A DNA stretch of 64,000 nucleotides from Catenovulum sp052056295 (GTDB taxonomy: Bacteria; Pseudomonadota; Gammaproteobacteria; Enterobacterales; Alteromonadaceae). Under the pieces are notes generated by a model. It worked only from the letters and a program-made list of their open reading frames with translations. It did no database searches and was not told the origin of the DNA. This document shows positions 54,450 to 64,000 of this stretch, piece by piece. Made by a program: the position numbers and the translations under genes. The stretch covers positions 2,046,001 through 2,110,000 of the forward strand of contig NZ_CP182493.1 in the NCBI RefSeq assembly GCF_052056295.1, given 5' to 3'. Every line of letters begins with the position of its first letter. Positions within the stretch are counted from its first letter, which is position 1.

Positions 54450-56003
54450 ATGAGTGACAACCAAACTAAACATTTATCTGCGCAGGAATACCTGCGCAAA
54501 ATCTTAGTCGCCCCTGTATATGACGTGGCCAAAAATACCGACCTCAATTACATGGGTGGGTTGTCGCAACGTGTACACCACGATATTTGGTTAAAACGCG
54601 AAGACCAACAACCGGTTAAATCGTTCAAACTTCGTGGTGCTTACAACAAAATTGCCAACCTAAGTGACAATGCCAAAGCACGTGGTGTTATTACAGCATC
54701 TGCGGGTAATCATGCGCAAGGTGTCGCACTTTCAGCCAATCGCATGAAAGTAAAAGCAACCATAGTCATGCCAGAAACCACCCCAGATATTAAAGTGGAA
54801 GCTGTGCGTAACTTTGGTGGTGAATGGGTTGATATCATTTTAATTGGTCGCAGCTTTGATGTCGCCAGCAACCATGCTCAAGAGCTGGCAAAATCAGAAG
54901 GTTATACATATGTACCCCCTTTTGATGATGAAGATGTAATAGCTGGCCAAGGCACAATCGCTAAAGAATTATTTGACGCTAAACGCGACTTAGACGTGGT
55001 ATTTGTTGCTGTCGGTGGTGGTGGTTTAGCTGCCGGTATCGCAGTTTATTTAAAACAGCTTAAACCTAATATTAAAATTGTTGCGGTCGAGTCAGACGAA
55101 TCAGCTTGTTTAAAAGCTGCGATGGAACAAAACCAAAGAGTTATGCTCGACCAAGTTGGCATATTTGCTGACGGTGTTGCAGTTAAAATTATTGGTGAAG
55201 AGACCTTCAGGCTTTGCCAGCAATACGTTGACGAAATCATCACAGTTAACAGTGATGAAATTTGCGCGGCAATTAAAGACATTTTTGATGATACCCGTGC
55301 AATTGCTGAACCTGCTGGTGCATTATCAGTTGCTGGTATCAAAAAGTGGTTAGCGGCCAATAAACCAACTGAAAAACTGCAGCTTGCCGGTATTTTATGT
55401 GGCGCAAATATCAACTTCCATACACTTAGATATGTGTCTGAACGCGCTGAGTTAGGTGAGAAAAAAGAAGCCATTATTGCTGCGACTATTCCAGAAGAAA
55501 AAGGTGCATTCCGTAAATTCTGTGAGATTTTAGGTGGCCGCGCTATTACTGAATTTAACTATAGATATGCACCAAGCACAGCTGCGCATATTTATGTGGG
55601 TTTAAAACTGCGCCGTGGTGAAGACGAGCTACAAGAAGTATTAGCCGAGCTTAAACAAAACAATATAGATTGGTTTGATTTATCTGATAACGAAGTAGCG
55701 AAACAACATGTCCGCCACATGGTTGGTGGTCGTGCTCCTGAGTTAACCAATGAAAGATTGTTTAGTTTTGATTTCCCAGAATATCCAGGCGCGTTACTAA
55801 ACTTTTTACAAACATTAGGTCAGCGTTGGAACATTACCTTATTCCACTACCGCAACCACAGCGCTGCCAGTGGTATGGTGTTAGCCGGTTTTGATGTAAA
55901 TGAAGCCGAGCTTGCAGAGTTTACCAGCCACTTGGATAAAATTGGTTATCGCTATAACGACCAAACCAACAATCCAGCGTATAAGTTCTTTTTGAAGAGC
56001 TAA
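54450..56003 (+). CDS. ilvA: Threonine ammonia-lyase, biosynthetic
   Basis: The 517-residue enzyme has the PLP Lys in KSFKLRGAYN, the glycine loop VGGGGLAAGI and two C-terminal ACT-like regulatory domains (about 325-410 and 420-515) that bind Ile and Val. It makes 2-oxobutyrate, entry to isoleucine. Start at ATG 54450 follows ilvD by four bases. Confidence 0.95.
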   Translation: MSDNQTKHLSAQEYLRKILVAPVYDVAKNTDLNYMGGLSQRVHHDIWLKREDQQPVKSFKLRGAYNKIANLSDNAKARGVITASAGNHAQGVALSANRMKVKATIVMPETTPDIKVEAVRNFGGEWVDIILIGRSFDVASNHAQELAKSEGYTYVPPFDDEDVIAGQGTIAKELFDAKRDLDVVFVAVGGGGLAAGIAVYLKQLKPNIKIVAVESDESACLKAAMEQNQRVMLDQVGIFADGVAVKIIGEETFRLCQQYVDEIITVNSDEICAAIKDIFDDTRAIAEPAGALSVAGIKKWLAANKPTEKLQLAGILCGANINFHTLRYVSERAELGEKKEAIIAATIPEEKGAFRKFCEILGGRAITEFNYRYAPSTAAHIYVGLKLRRGEDELQEVLAELKQNNIDWFDLSDNEVAKQHVRHMVGGRAPELTNERLFSFDFPEYPGALLNFLQTLGQRWNITLFHYRNHSAASGMVLAGFDVNEAELAEFTSHLDKIGYRYNDQTNNPAYKFFLKS

Positions 56004-56054
56004 CAACTACACCCACAAATATTTAGACATTTGACTCCCGTCCATTTAATATCA

Positions 56055-56079
56055 ACGCCGCTGATTTAATCAGCGGCGT
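56055..56079. terminator. Stem-loop at the end of the ilv operon
   Basis: ACGCCGCTGA-TTTAA-TCAGCGGCGT is a perfect 10-bp stem 52 bp after ilvA. A long T run is absent, so termination efficiency is uncertain. Confidence 0.7.
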
Positions 56080-56162
56080 GAAATAATCAAACTAAACCAA
56101 ATTTACAGTTCAAGTCCACAAAAGATGGCTTACTAAATTTGGACTACAGGGAATTAAAATAA

Positions 56163-56786
56163 ATGCAAAAGTTAACGCAACAATGTCTATTCGCTACTAG
56201 CTTATTAGCCTTATCTTCTGTGGCACAAGCGGAAGATGCTGGCTCACAAGACAGCTACCAACATCAACAAAGTGTTATGTATTTTTCAGTCGGCTCTATC
56301 GGTATTGATAAAACAGTCGCATTTTTTGAAGGCATAGGTGACTCTGCTACGTCAATTCGCTTCGGTTACGAAGACCAAACAGGTAATTTTGTTTGGGGAG
56401 TTGGCGTATCTGGTTTGTTGTATGATGATGAAGAGAAATTTTCGCAACAAGTCGAAAATAGTTGGAGCGGAAAACAATCTAGTGAAAGCTCTGATGCTGA
56501 TGCATTCGGAGTTTACGGTGAAATCGGCTACCGACACGCTTTTAATGAGACTATTTCAGCTACCTTTATGGGCGGCTACGATTTTACTATTACCTCAGAA
56601 AGAGGCATCAGCAATTGTTCAAATTGTTATTCTGAAGATATAGACGTCAGCGCAGGTTTATATGTTGCTCCACGCTTAGATATTCAGTTTAACGAAAGTT
56701 TCTTAATGCAACTTAGTTATCAAAACTATTTAAGTGGCGACTTGTCTAGTGGTCTGATGGTAACTTTTGGTTACAGCTATTACTAA
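56163..56786 (+). CDS. Predicted outer-membrane protein, unknown function
   Basis: The 207-residue product has a signal peptide (ending AQA) and beta-strand pattern with terminal GLMVTFGYSYY. Distinctive is a CSNC motif near residue 156 in an extracellular loop, suggesting a short disulfide or metal-binding hairpin. No family recognised. Confidence 0.65.
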   Translation: MQKLTQQCLFATSLLALSSVAQAEDAGSQDSYQHQQSVMYFSVGSIGIDKTVAFFEGIGDSATSIRFGYEDQTGNFVWGVGVSGLLYDDEEKFSQQVENSWSGKQSSESSDADAFGVYGEIGYRHAFNETISATFMGGYDFTITSERGISNCSNCYSEDIDVSAGLYVAPRLDIQFNESFLMQLSYQNYLSGDLSSGLMVTFGYSYY

Positions 56787-56876
56787 CAATAACGTTATTT
56801 TGTGCGCTAATCTTTTGTTTTATTCCAGATTATCTTCTATTCTAACAAAGAAAGGGTTATAGGGATCAAGGATAAG

Positions 56877-58757
56877 ATGACCGCACTACCACTCAAAACC
56901 ATAGCGAGAACATTGCATAGCTGGCAACAGCGCCTTGCGATTACAATATCCATTTTTGTGATCTTTTTCGCCATGGTTTGGGGTTTCACCATTTCACAAA
57001 GTGCCAAATTACATAGCGACGAGCTAATCACCAGCATATTACTATCACAACCGGATATAAAATTAACTCAACTACCAAAATATTTAACAGCTAATAACTC
57101 TATAGTTGCTATCATTGATGGTGACAAACAAATCAATATTCGTCCAAACGTTTGGTTAAATTGGACAGGCACAACTAGAAGTTACCAACTAAAAAACAGC
57201 AAAGAATTTAAAGTTAAATACCTAATTTTAAGTGGTAAACACATCATCTTATTAGTGACTATAACCTGTTTGTTTTGGTTAGCAGCATTAATACTAGCTT
57301 GGGCAGTTGGCAAAAATATCGAACAGAAACTTTATCAAACCGAGCGCAAAGCACGACGTTTGTTTCAGAGTAATCGCAACCAAAATAACAACAAACACCC
57401 AGACTTATTTGAAGTGTTAAATATATTGCTCGAAGAATTAGCCATAGCCCGTACCGAACAAAACAGAGTAGATAAATTTATACGTGCGCAAACCTTTTTA
57501 GACCCAGATATGGGCATTGGCAATAGAGTATTTTTCGAAAACCGTCTCGAAGCTCTGTTAAATGTTGAAGAGCAAGTTGAACAGGGTTTTGTTATCGGGT
57601 TAAGAATTGAAGAGTTAGAACAGCTGCTAGAGCGCAATAAAAAAGTCGCCAACGATATGCTTGGTCAATTCACGCAAATATTGGAACAAAGTTTAAAACG
57701 CCATCCATCAGCGTTACTTGCTCGCTATTCTGAGCGTGATTTTGCAATTTTACTCACCAATGTATCGGTCAAAGATATAGAGCTTTTGTGCAAACACTTA
57801 CTCAAAGCACTGTCACATGTGCGTGTACCACCACCACTTGATCCAGAAAGTTTATATCATATGGGCGTCGCAAGTTTTCGCTCAGGTGATCAACTCACCC
57901 AAGTATTGCTTGAAGCCGATATGGCGATTCGTGCTGCACAATTACAAGGTGGTATAAATTGGTTTATGTACCAAGAACAAGATAAAGTAAAAACTGTCGC
58001 TATGGGTTCGCTACAATGGCGTACCTTGTTAGAGCGCACTTTAATGCAAAACGGATTTATCCTATATTTTCAGTCAGTAATGCAACAGTCCCCTCGGCAG
58101 GTACACCATCAAGAAGTGCTAGTCAGGCTCAAAGATAACGACGGCAAAATCCTCAAAGCTAGTCTATTTATGCCTATGGCACAAAAATGTGGATTAATCA
58201 TTCAAATTGATAAACAAGTGGTGCTAAAACTCTTTCGCTTGTTTGAACAAGATACGAACAGCCAAGCGCGATACAGCATCAATCTTTCGCAAGAAGCGCT
58301 ACTCAACGCCGAATTTAAACAATGGTTTATCAATGAACTAACGCAAAAACCCAAACAAGCTCAGCGTTTGATTGTAGAAATATCTGAGTACGCTATGGTC
58401 GAATATTCGGAAGAGCTGACGCTGTTTTTGCAGCAGCTGGATAAATTGCATGTCGCAATATTAGTCGACCAAGTCGGTCAGTATGTTCTTAGCTCTGAGT
58501 ACATAAAACACCACCCAATTTCTTATTTGAAATTACACAGCAGCATAGTGCGTAACATCCAAAGTAAAAGTGAAAACCAATTATTTATCCGTAGCCTACA
58601 AGGCACTTGCGCAGACACTTCGGTTAAAATTTTCGCCTTTGGATTAGAAACTGAAGCCGAGTGGCAAGCATTAAAACAACTGAATTTGGCCGGTGCCCAA
58701 GGGCAGTATTTTAATTTGCCTGAGGCAGGCCTATCTTTGACAAATAGTCACTTGTAA
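56877..58757 (+). CDS. mshH: MshH/CsrD-like degenerate GGDEF-EAL membrane protein
   Basis: The 626-residue protein has two N-terminal membrane helices (about 20-42 and 122-145) around a periplasmic segment, a HAMP-like linker, a degenerate GGDEF domain (about 205-370; YSERDFAIL in place of GGDEF) and a degenerate EAL domain (about 380-620; HHQEVLVRL in place of EAL). This is the CsrD/MshH arrangement, which in enterobacteria and Vibrio binds no c-di-GMP but promotes decay of CsrB/CsrC sRNAs through RNase E. It heads the MSHA pilus cluster. ATG follows AAGGATAAG. Confidence 0.85.
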   Translation: MTALPLKTIARTLHSWQQRLAITISIFVIFFAMVWGFTISQSAKLHSDELITSILLSQPDIKLTQLPKYLTANNSIVAIIDGDKQINIRPNVWLNWTGTTRSYQLKNSKEFKVKYLILSGKHIILLVTITCLFWLAALILAWAVGKNIEQKLYQTERKARRLFQSNRNQNNNKHPDLFEVLNILLEELAIARTEQNRVDKFIRAQTFLDPDMGIGNRVFFENRLEALLNVEEQVEQGFVIGLRIEELEQLLERNKKVANDMLGQFTQILEQSLKRHPSALLARYSERDFAILLTNVSVKDIELLCKHLLKALSHVRVPPPLDPESLYHMGVASFRSGDQLTQVLLEADMAIRAAQLQGGINWFMYQEQDKVKTVAMGSLQWRTLLERTLMQNGFILYFQSVMQQSPRQVHHQEVLVRLKDNDGKILKASLFMPMAQKCGLIIQIDKQVVLKLFRLFEQDTNSQARYSINLSQEALLNAEFKQWFINELTQKPKQAQRLIVEISEYAMVEYSEELTLFLQQLDKLHVAILVDQVGQYVLSSEYIKHHPISYLKLHSSIVRNIQSKSENQLFIRSLQGTCADTSVKIFAFGLETEAEWQALKQLNLAGAQGQYFNLPEAGLSLTNSHL

Positions 58758-59658
58758 CTTTGTTTTGTTGTAACAAACCGCGCCAACCTTGCAGTCCACC
58801 TGTGTGCAGCAATAGCACTTTGCTACCAGCTCTAAAATAGTTTTGTGTGATTAGCTGATTAAACCCTAACCACATTTTACTGGTATAAATTGGGTCTAAA
58901 ATAATGCCGTGTTGCTGATAAACGTCCACAACCAGCTGCAATATTTGCTCAGGCACTTTGCCAAAGCCACCGGCGTGAAATTCAGTCAATAATTGCCAGT
59001 TTTTATCCTTGATTGACGGCCCAACTAATTCCATCACACGTTGACGTAAATAGTCCGCTTGTTTTAATGCGGCAATACCAACAATAGTTTGTTTGTTATC
59101 CGATGCTTTTATTAATCCAGCTAAAGTTGTCGCCGACCCCACAGGGCACAGAATATAATCAAAATCATTCTGCTGTTCAGACAAAATTTCAGCAACACCC
59201 GTTAGTGCAACTTGATCACATCCACCTTCTGGAATTAATAAAGTCTGCTCTGGATACGCTTGTAACAACTCTTTTTTGAAATCAGCATCATCTTTGCGTC
59301 TATAGCTTGCACGGTCAACAAAGTGCAATTGCGCTTTGTTATGCAAGCAGTCTGCAATTGTTGAGCTTAAACGCTCTGGCCTATCTAACCAAGTTTGTTC
59401 GCCACGAATGTAAAGGCTTAGTGGTATTTGATGGTTCGCGGCAACAAAACTCAGCGCATGAATATGGTTGCTATAAGCACCACCAAAACTAACAATATGT
59501 TGCGGTAAATCGCCAGTAAAAAAATATTTTAGTTTGCGCCATTTATTGCCACTAACAATTGGATGTATAAGTTCGTCGCGTTTAACAAAGACCTCAAGCC
59601 CTGTACCTGCGAACAATTGGCTAGTAATTTTGCTGATTGGAGAAGGTAAGGTAAACAT
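58711..59658 (-). CDS. PLP-dependent ACC deaminase/D-cysteine desulfhydrase-like enzyme
   Basis: The 315-residue enzyme shows KRDELIHPIVSGNKWRKLKY with the PLP-binding Lys, GGAYSNHIHAL, and LIPEGGCDQVALTG (phosphate loop region). Members act on 1-aminocyclopropane-1-carboxylate or D-cysteine; residues that separate the two activities are not certain from sequence alone. It lies on the opposite strand inside the msh cluster and overlaps mshH by 47 bp at the 3' ends. Confidence 0.85.
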   Translation of the reverse strand: MFTLPSPISKITSQLFAGTGLEVFVKRDELIHPIVSGNKWRKLKYFFTGDLPQHIVSFGGAYSNHIHALSFVAANHQIPLSLYIRGEQTWLDRPERLSSTIADCLHNKAQLHFVDRASYRRKDDADFKKELLQAYPEQTLLIPEGGCDQVALTGVAEILSEQQNDFDYILCPVGSATTLAGLIKASDNKQTIVGIAALKQADYLRQRVMELVGPSIKDKNWQLLTEFHAGGFGKVPEQILQLVVDVYQQHGIILDPIYTSKMWLGFNQLITQNYFRAGSKVLLLHTGGLQGWRGLLQQNKVTSDYLSKIGLPQAN

Positions 59659-59769
59659 TAAAGTTGGAAAATAACGAATCTTAGTTGATAATTAAGTAAC
59701 TGATTTTACTAAACCGTCAGGCTGTAACCTTGTGTTGAACGGATAGTATACCCCAGATAAAAGTGACCC

Positions 59770-60726
59770 ATGCTTAGTCTAAAAACAATATTACAGAAAT
59801 TCAGTAAAAACAAAAACAGCCTTTATTACGCATCTTTAATGATGACCAGTACAGCTGCCTATCTGTTAATGTATAAAAAAGGGCAAAAAAACCCTATTCA
59901 CACCGCAGAGCAAAGCCTCGATGGCTCTGAAGACTGGCTCAATTGCATAACCCAGATTTTAGATAGCACACCTCTGCTAAAACAAGCATCACTCAATGTT
60001 GTTTTACCCGGCTCTCAGTATCAACTTTTTGTTGCTGACAAACCAGATGTTGCTGAAAGTGAAATGGCGGCAGCCATAAAATACACAGCAGCAGACTATA
60101 TTAACAGTCCGTTAGATGAAGTGATTACTGAATATTTTGATATTCCTGTGCAGCAGCACGGCCAAAATAAAATCAACTTAGTGATTGCCAATAAAAATTT
60201 TGTTTTGATGGTGGCTAAAGTATGCCGTCAAAAATGTCATCAGCTTAAGCGCATCACTATAGACGAACTGGCATATGAAGACCTATTTTTGCAAGACCAC
60301 GAAGCATCGTTATTAGTTGTCCACCATCCAAACGAACAGTTGTTAGTGCAAATTGTTAAAGAAGGGGAAATTTATTTCTTCCGCCGTATTCGTGGTTATG
60401 ACAAGTTAGATACCTTCGCTGAATTAGAAATAAAACATGGTGCCGCTGACGGATTAAGTTTAGAAATTCAACGCTCTCTCGATTATTTTGAAAGCCAATT
60501 ACGCCAAGCACCGGTAAAACGCATCTATATTTCAGTGCAAAACAAACATCAGAATATGTTAATTGATCAAATAGGCGAAAACTTTGATGTACCTGTTTTG
60601 CCATTAAAAAATCGTTTAGTTGACGAGTTACCAGAATCAGATAATCACGCCTACTTCCCAGCTGTTGGCGCAGTGCAAGAACTCTTGTACGAGCACAGCA
60701 AATCAGCCCAAGGGGATGCAGTATGA
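59770..60726 (+). CDS. mshI: MSHA biogenesis protein MshI (PilM-like)
   Basis: The 318-residue protein lies at the head of the msh biogenesis genes, with an N-terminal hydrophobic patch and a PilM/actin-like fold (LDYFESQLRQAPVKRIYIS, PVLPLKNRL). It anchors the assembly platform on the cytoplasmic side. ATGA overlap with the next gene. Confidence 0.82.
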   Translation: MLSLKTILQKFSKNKNSLYYASLMMTSTAAYLLMYKKGQKNPIHTAEQSLDGSEDWLNCITQILDSTPLLKQASLNVVLPGSQYQLFVADKPDVAESEMAAAIKYTAADYINSPLDEVITEYFDIPVQQHGQNKINLVIANKNFVLMVAKVCRQKCHQLKRITIDELAYEDLFLQDHEASLLVVHHPNEQLLVQIVKEGEIYFFRRIRGYDKLDTFAELEIKHGAADGLSLEIQRSLDYFESQLRQAPVKRIYISVQNKHQNMLIDQIGENFDVPVLPLKNRLVDELPESDNHAYFPAVGAVQELLYEHSKSAQGDAV

Positions 60727-61373
60727 AGCGCGATATCAATTTATACTTAGAAGAGTTTCAACCTAAGCCAGATCCACTCAGTTTGCCCCGTGTTATGGGT
60801 ATCTGGTCAGTTTTATTGATTTGCTTAGTTGGGTTATCAAGCTGGATAAACAACAAAGCCGCAGTGACAGCTGCTGAACATAAAAAAATTAGCCAAGCAA
60901 TCAATCAGCAACAAATGTTAGTCACTGAGTTTGAATCAGCTTTATCTGAGCGCAGCCAAGATCCACAATTAAAAGACACTATAGTCAATTTAAGCCGTGA
61001 AATAGCGCAAAAAAATGCCGTGCGCCAACTTGTGACTAGCCGCAAACAACACAATTTTAAATTCTCACCACTTATGGCCGACTTAGCTCAATACCATGAG
61101 TCAGCTATTTGGTTAGAAAATATCATCTACCAGCAAGAACAAATCGTTTTGCAAGGTGGTGCAGCCAAAGTGTCAGTTATTCCGCAGTGGCTCGCTGGGT
61201 TAAGCCAGTCATACTATTTTGCAGGCAAAACCTTTAAAGATTTAAGCTTCAACGCTTCACAAAACGGTCTGTACACCCAGTTTAGTGTTGCAAGCCAAAA
61301 ACCTAGCGCAAGTAGTCAGGGCATAAAACTACAGCCAAGTATTGGCAAGTTGCCAGTAGTGGGGCAATTATGA
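60723..61373 (+). CDS. MSHA biogenesis protein, PilN-like
   Basis: The 216-residue protein starts MKRDINLYLEEFQP, the PilN signature (INL start), has one membrane helix (about 28-45) and a coiled-coil periplasmic part. It is probably the second MshI-type gene, platform partner of MshI and MshJ. Confidence 0.8.
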   Translation: MKRDINLYLEEFQPKPDPLSLPRVMGIWSVLLICLVGLSSWINNKAAVTAAEHKKISQAINQQQMLVTEFESALSERSQDPQLKDTIVNLSREIAQKNAVRQLVTSRKQHNFKFSPLMADLAQYHESAIWLENIIYQQEQIVLQGGAAKVSVIPQWLAGLSQSYYFAGKTFKDLSFNASQNGLYTQFSVASQKPSASSQGIKLQPSIGKLPVVGQL

Positions 61374-62038
61374 AACAACAGTGGCAACAACTAACAGAAA
61401 AATACAGCCAAATCAGTAAACGCGAAAAACTCATGATATGTTTTGGTGTATCTGGCTTATTAATTTATGTTTTTGTTATGTTGTTAATTGAGCCTGCCTG
61501 GGCAAAACACAGCAAACAACAACAAGAGCTAAAAAACCTCAAAAAACAAATTATTGCTTTGGAATCAAGCTCGGAAGATTTAAAAAAAGCGCTCCGTATA
61601 GATATAAATTTACCATTAACCCAACAAATACAGCAGTTAAACCAAAGATTAAATGATATGGATATGGCACTAGAGCACATATCAGCAGAGTTGGTCAACA
61701 CAGAGCAAATGACCCGGTTACTGCAAGATATGCTCAAACAAAGTGATAAAGTTAAGTTAATCAGTTTAACCGCTAAACCCGCAGTCGACTTAATGGCGAA
61801 TCCAGCTCAAGCAACTGAAAAACAAACAGCTATGCCTGTTAGTTTATACCAACAAAATTTACATTTGGTTATTGAAAGCCAATATCAAGACATCTACCAA
61901 TTTTTGCAAAGCATTGAATCTTTACCTTGGCAGCTCAATTGGCAAAATTTCCATTACCAAGTTAAACAATATCCGACCGGTCAATTAAGTGTTGAAATAG
62001 CGACACTGAGTTTAACAGAGGATGTGCTTAAGCTATGA
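61370..62038 (+). CDS. mshJ: MSHA biogenesis protein MshJ (PilO-like)
   Basis: The 222-residue protein has a single membrane helix (about 26-45) after KREKLMICFG, then a coiled coil and a PilO/GspM-like beta domain (LHLVIESQYQDIYQFLQSIESLPW). ATGA overlaps on both sides. Confidence 0.85.
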   Translation: MKQQWQQLTEKYSQISKREKLMICFGVSGLLIYVFVMLLIEPAWAKHSKQQQELKNLKKQIIALESSSEDLKKALRIDINLPLTQQIQQLNQRLNDMDMALEHISAELVNTEQMTRLLQDMLKQSDKVKLISLTAKPAVDLMANPAQATEKQTAMPVSLYQQNLHLVIESQYQDIYQFLQSIESLPWQLNWQNFHYQVKQYPTGQLSVEIATLSLTEDVLKL

Positions 62039-62394
62039 AAATAACAAATTCTTGTTTGCTGAGCTTAGTTACTTTAACAATAAGCTCAGTGTGTTTTGCT
62101 TTGCCAACCGACCCAACACGGCCAAATTTCAGTTTATTGGGTACAGCCCCAACTAGCTCAACCACAGTAGCAAAAAATAATTCAGCGAATCTACAAGCAA
62201 TTATGTTCAATAATCAGCAAAAATTTGCCATTATTAATAACAAGACATATCAAGAAAAACAGTGGCTTAATTCGGAAACTCAAATAGTAAAAATTACGCC
62301 GAAAACCGTTATACTCAATAAAAACGGCGAACAACAAACTCTCAATCTGAATTCAGTGCAGATTAAAACAGCAAGTAAATTGGATGACCATTAG
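62035..62394 (+). CDS. mshK: MSHA biogenesis protein MshK (PilP-like)
   Basis: The 119-residue protein has a signal peptide, DPTRP near its mature N-terminus (typical of PilP/GspC-like) and a small beta domain (LQAIMFNNQQKFAIINNKTY). Confidence 0.82.
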   Translation: MKITNSCLLSLVTLTISSVCFALPTDPTRPNFSLLGTAPTSSTTVAKNNSANLQAIMFNNQQKFAIINNKTYQEKQWLNSETQIVKITPKTVILNKNGEQQTLNLNSVQIKTASKLDDH

Positions 62395-62397
62395 ACC

Positions 62398-64000
62398 ATG
62401 AGCATAAAACTCAGATTAAGCTTTGTTATCTCAATCTTTTTATTGGCAAGCTGTCAGTCACGCCAACTCTCACCTGAGATAGAACAGGCGTTAGCGAATG
62501 AGCCACAAGCTGCCGAAACACAAATTCCAGATGAAGTCTGGGCTGATTTAACCCCTGAACTGAGTCAGCTCAGCCAAGATCCACTTGCAGACGACAAACG
62601 TTATGATATTGAAGCGCAAGCTGTTGCCATTGAACCCTTTTTCCGTAACCTAGTTGCCGACACAGCCCTTAATTTAGTTGTCCACCCGAGTGTGTCAGGT
62701 GACCTCACGTTGTCGTTAAAAGGCGTCACCCTAGCGGAAGTTGTTGAGATAGTTAAAGACATTTATGGTTACGATATACGGTTAAAAGGTCGCTTATTAC
62801 AAATATTCCCAGCGGGTATGCGCACTGAAACCATTTCGGTTGATTATTTAGCAATGCAAAGATTCGGCGCATCTTTTACCTCAATTACCTCAGGCGGCGT
62901 GAGCAATTCTCGCAATGCCACCAATAACAACGGCAATAACTCTAATTTAGGTTTATCTGGCCAACAAGCAAATCAAACCAACGGCAACAATTTGGCCAAT
63001 AGCAGTGCCAATGGCACCAGCATAGTTTCCAATACCCAAAATGACTTTTGGCAAGAGCTCAGAACGGCGCTAAATACCTTGTTAGCTGCACAAGAAGGCC
63101 GCAGCATAATAGTTAATCCACAAGCGGGTTTAGTAACTGTACGCGCCTTTCCTGACGAAATTCGTAATATTCGCCAATTTTTATCCGCAACCGAACAACA
63201 AATGCAACGCCAAGTGATCCTTGAAGCTAAAGTGATTGAAGTCAGTTTAAATGACGGTTATCAACAAGGCATAGAATGGGAAACCGTATTAGGCAGCATA
63301 GATACAACCACTATAGGGTCAGTGCGTACAGGCGCAAACTTAGGTGACACTATTACTAACGTATTAGGCGGCATTACCAGTTTATCTTTTAATAACGGCG
63401 ACTTTGCTGGACTGATTCGTTTATTGGAAACCCAAGGCAATGTGCAAGTATTATCTAGCCCAAGATTAACCGCAGCGAATAATCAAAAAGCTGTGATCAA
63501 AGTTGGTACCGACGAATATTTTGTCACTGAAGTCTCCACTACAACTGTGACAGGCACAGCCACGACCTCAACACCAAATATTGAACTAGAGCCATTTTTC
63601 TCCGGTATTGCATTAGATGTAACCCCACAAATCAATTCAGACGGCCAAGTTATTTTGCACGTACACCCATCGGTTATTGACACCACAGAACAAGTTAAAG
63701 TAGTGACGCTTGATCAGCAAAGTTTTACCTTGCCGCTAGCACAAAGCAATGTGCGCGAATCAGACACAATAATCAAAGCCAACTCGGGTGAAATTGTTGT
63801 TATTGGCGGTTTAATGCAAACCATAGAAAGAGACAATGATTCTAAAACACCTATTTTGGGTGATATTCCAGTGTTAGGAGAATTATTTAAATCCAAGTCT
63901 AAATCACGGCAGAAAAAAGAACTGATCATTATGATTAAACCAACAGTGGTTGGTAAAGGCACTTGGCAGCAACAATTGCAGCGGTCATCTAACCTGCTGA
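62398..64000 (+). CDS. mshL: MSHA pilus secretin MshL, nearly complete (runs off window)
   Basis: ATG 62398 opens 534 codons to the window end. The N-terminus has a lipobox (LLASC at about 17-20), then STN/N0-N1 type domains (VVHPSVSGDLTLSLKGVTLAEVV), an Asn/Gly-rich linker (about 165-210), and a secretin domain (LLETQGNVQVLSSPRLTAANNQ, ILGDIPVLGELF, LIIMIKPTVV). It forms the outer-membrane pore of the MSHA pilus. Confidence 0.93.
   Translation, partial: MSIKLRLSFVISIFLLASCQSRQLSPEIEQALANEPQAAETQIPDEVWADLTPELSQLSQDPLADDKRYDIEAQAVAIEPFFRNLVADTALNLVVHPSVSGDLTLSLKGVTLAEVVEIVKDIYGYDIRLKGRLLQIFPAGMRTETISVDYLAMQRFGASFTSITSGGVSNSRNATNNNGNNSNLGLSGQQANQTNGNNLANSSANGTSIVSNTQNDFWQELRTALNTLLAAQEGRSIIVNPQAGLVTVRAFPDEIRNIRQFLSATEQQMQRQVILEAKVIEVSLNDGYQQGIEWETVLGSIDTTTIGSVRTGANLGDTITNVLGGITSLSFNNGDFAGLIRLLETQGNVQVLSSPRLTAANNQKAVIKVGTDEYFVTEVSTTTVTGTATTSTPNIELEPFFSGIALDVTPQINSDGQVILHVHPSVIDTTEQVKVVTLDQQSFTLPLAQSNVRESDTIIKANSGEIVVIGGLMQTIERDNDSKTPILGDIPVLGELFKSKSKSRQKKELIIMIKPTVVGKGTWQQQLQRSSNLL

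Overview
The window looks like a chromosomal segment of a marine, polysaccharide-degrading gammaproteobacterium of the Alteromonadales (Catenovulum/Paraglaciecola-like). The sequence is AT-rich. It carries a complete ilvLGMEDA operon, a potABCD operon, a long-form purC, a B-family DNA polymerase II, and a CsrD/MshH gene followed by MSHA pilus genes. It also carries two secreted family-43 arabinanases and many small outer-membrane barrels. The placement is an inference from gene content; no rRNA or tRNA gene is visible.

Layout. (1) 1-15.65 kb, minus strand: a two-partner secretion locus transcribed as giant TpsA adhesin (3680 aa), SapC-like protein, lipoprotein, TpsB outer-membrane transporter, then a sulfotransferase-like gene cut by the window edge. 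(2) 15.8-28.7 kb: polB, an orphan response regulator, two small envelope proteins, a sugar-type MFS transporter, trhP-yfhL (tRNA wobble-uridine hydroxylation and a ferredoxin), an OmpW porin with a perfect FNR-type box upstream, and a FecR/CHASE2-cyclase pair. (3) 28.8-31.3 kb: modF and purC. (4) 31.5-41.4 kb: an arabinan-related accessory region with two RICIN-GH43 arabinanases flanking a cytochrome c-PQQ sugar dehydrogenase fusion and a TonB-dependent receptor. It also holds a decayed stretch with a pseudogene, the 3' end of a group II intron, a broken small membrane gene and several small hypothetical membrane proteins. (5) 41.6-44.1 kb: a lipoprotein and two small beta-barrels. (6) 44.3-48.1 kb: potABCD. 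(7) 48.4-48.9 kb: a toxin-antitoxin remnant whose RelE-like toxin has an in-frame stop. (8) 49.4-56.0 kb: ilvL attenuator and ilvGMEDA. (9) 56.2-64.0 kb: a small barrel, mshH/csrD, an antiparallel PLP deaminase, and mshI-(pilN-like)-mshJ-mshK-mshL, with mshL running off the window.

How genes work together. The TPS locus should build a very long acidic surface fibre: a TPS secretion domain, 88- and 70-residue repeats, then a 17-copy 18-residue coiled-coil-like tract. SapC, lipoprotein and sulfotransferase partners make this an unusual TPS operon. The ilv leader encodes a Val/Leu-rich peptide with mutually exclusive terminator and antiterminator pairings, a classic attenuator. The two arabinanases have a shared half-operator about 80 bp upstream, suggesting co-regulation.

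Other notable structure: an intergenic repeat family of about 80 bp with a hairpin core whose stem changes in a compensatory way between copies; an intrinsic terminator placed inside the signal-peptide codons of a barrel gene; and a 47-bp tail-to-tail overlap between mshH and the PLP deaminase gene. Several starts were moved from upstream TTG/GTG codons to internal ATG or GTG codons with better ribosome sites.
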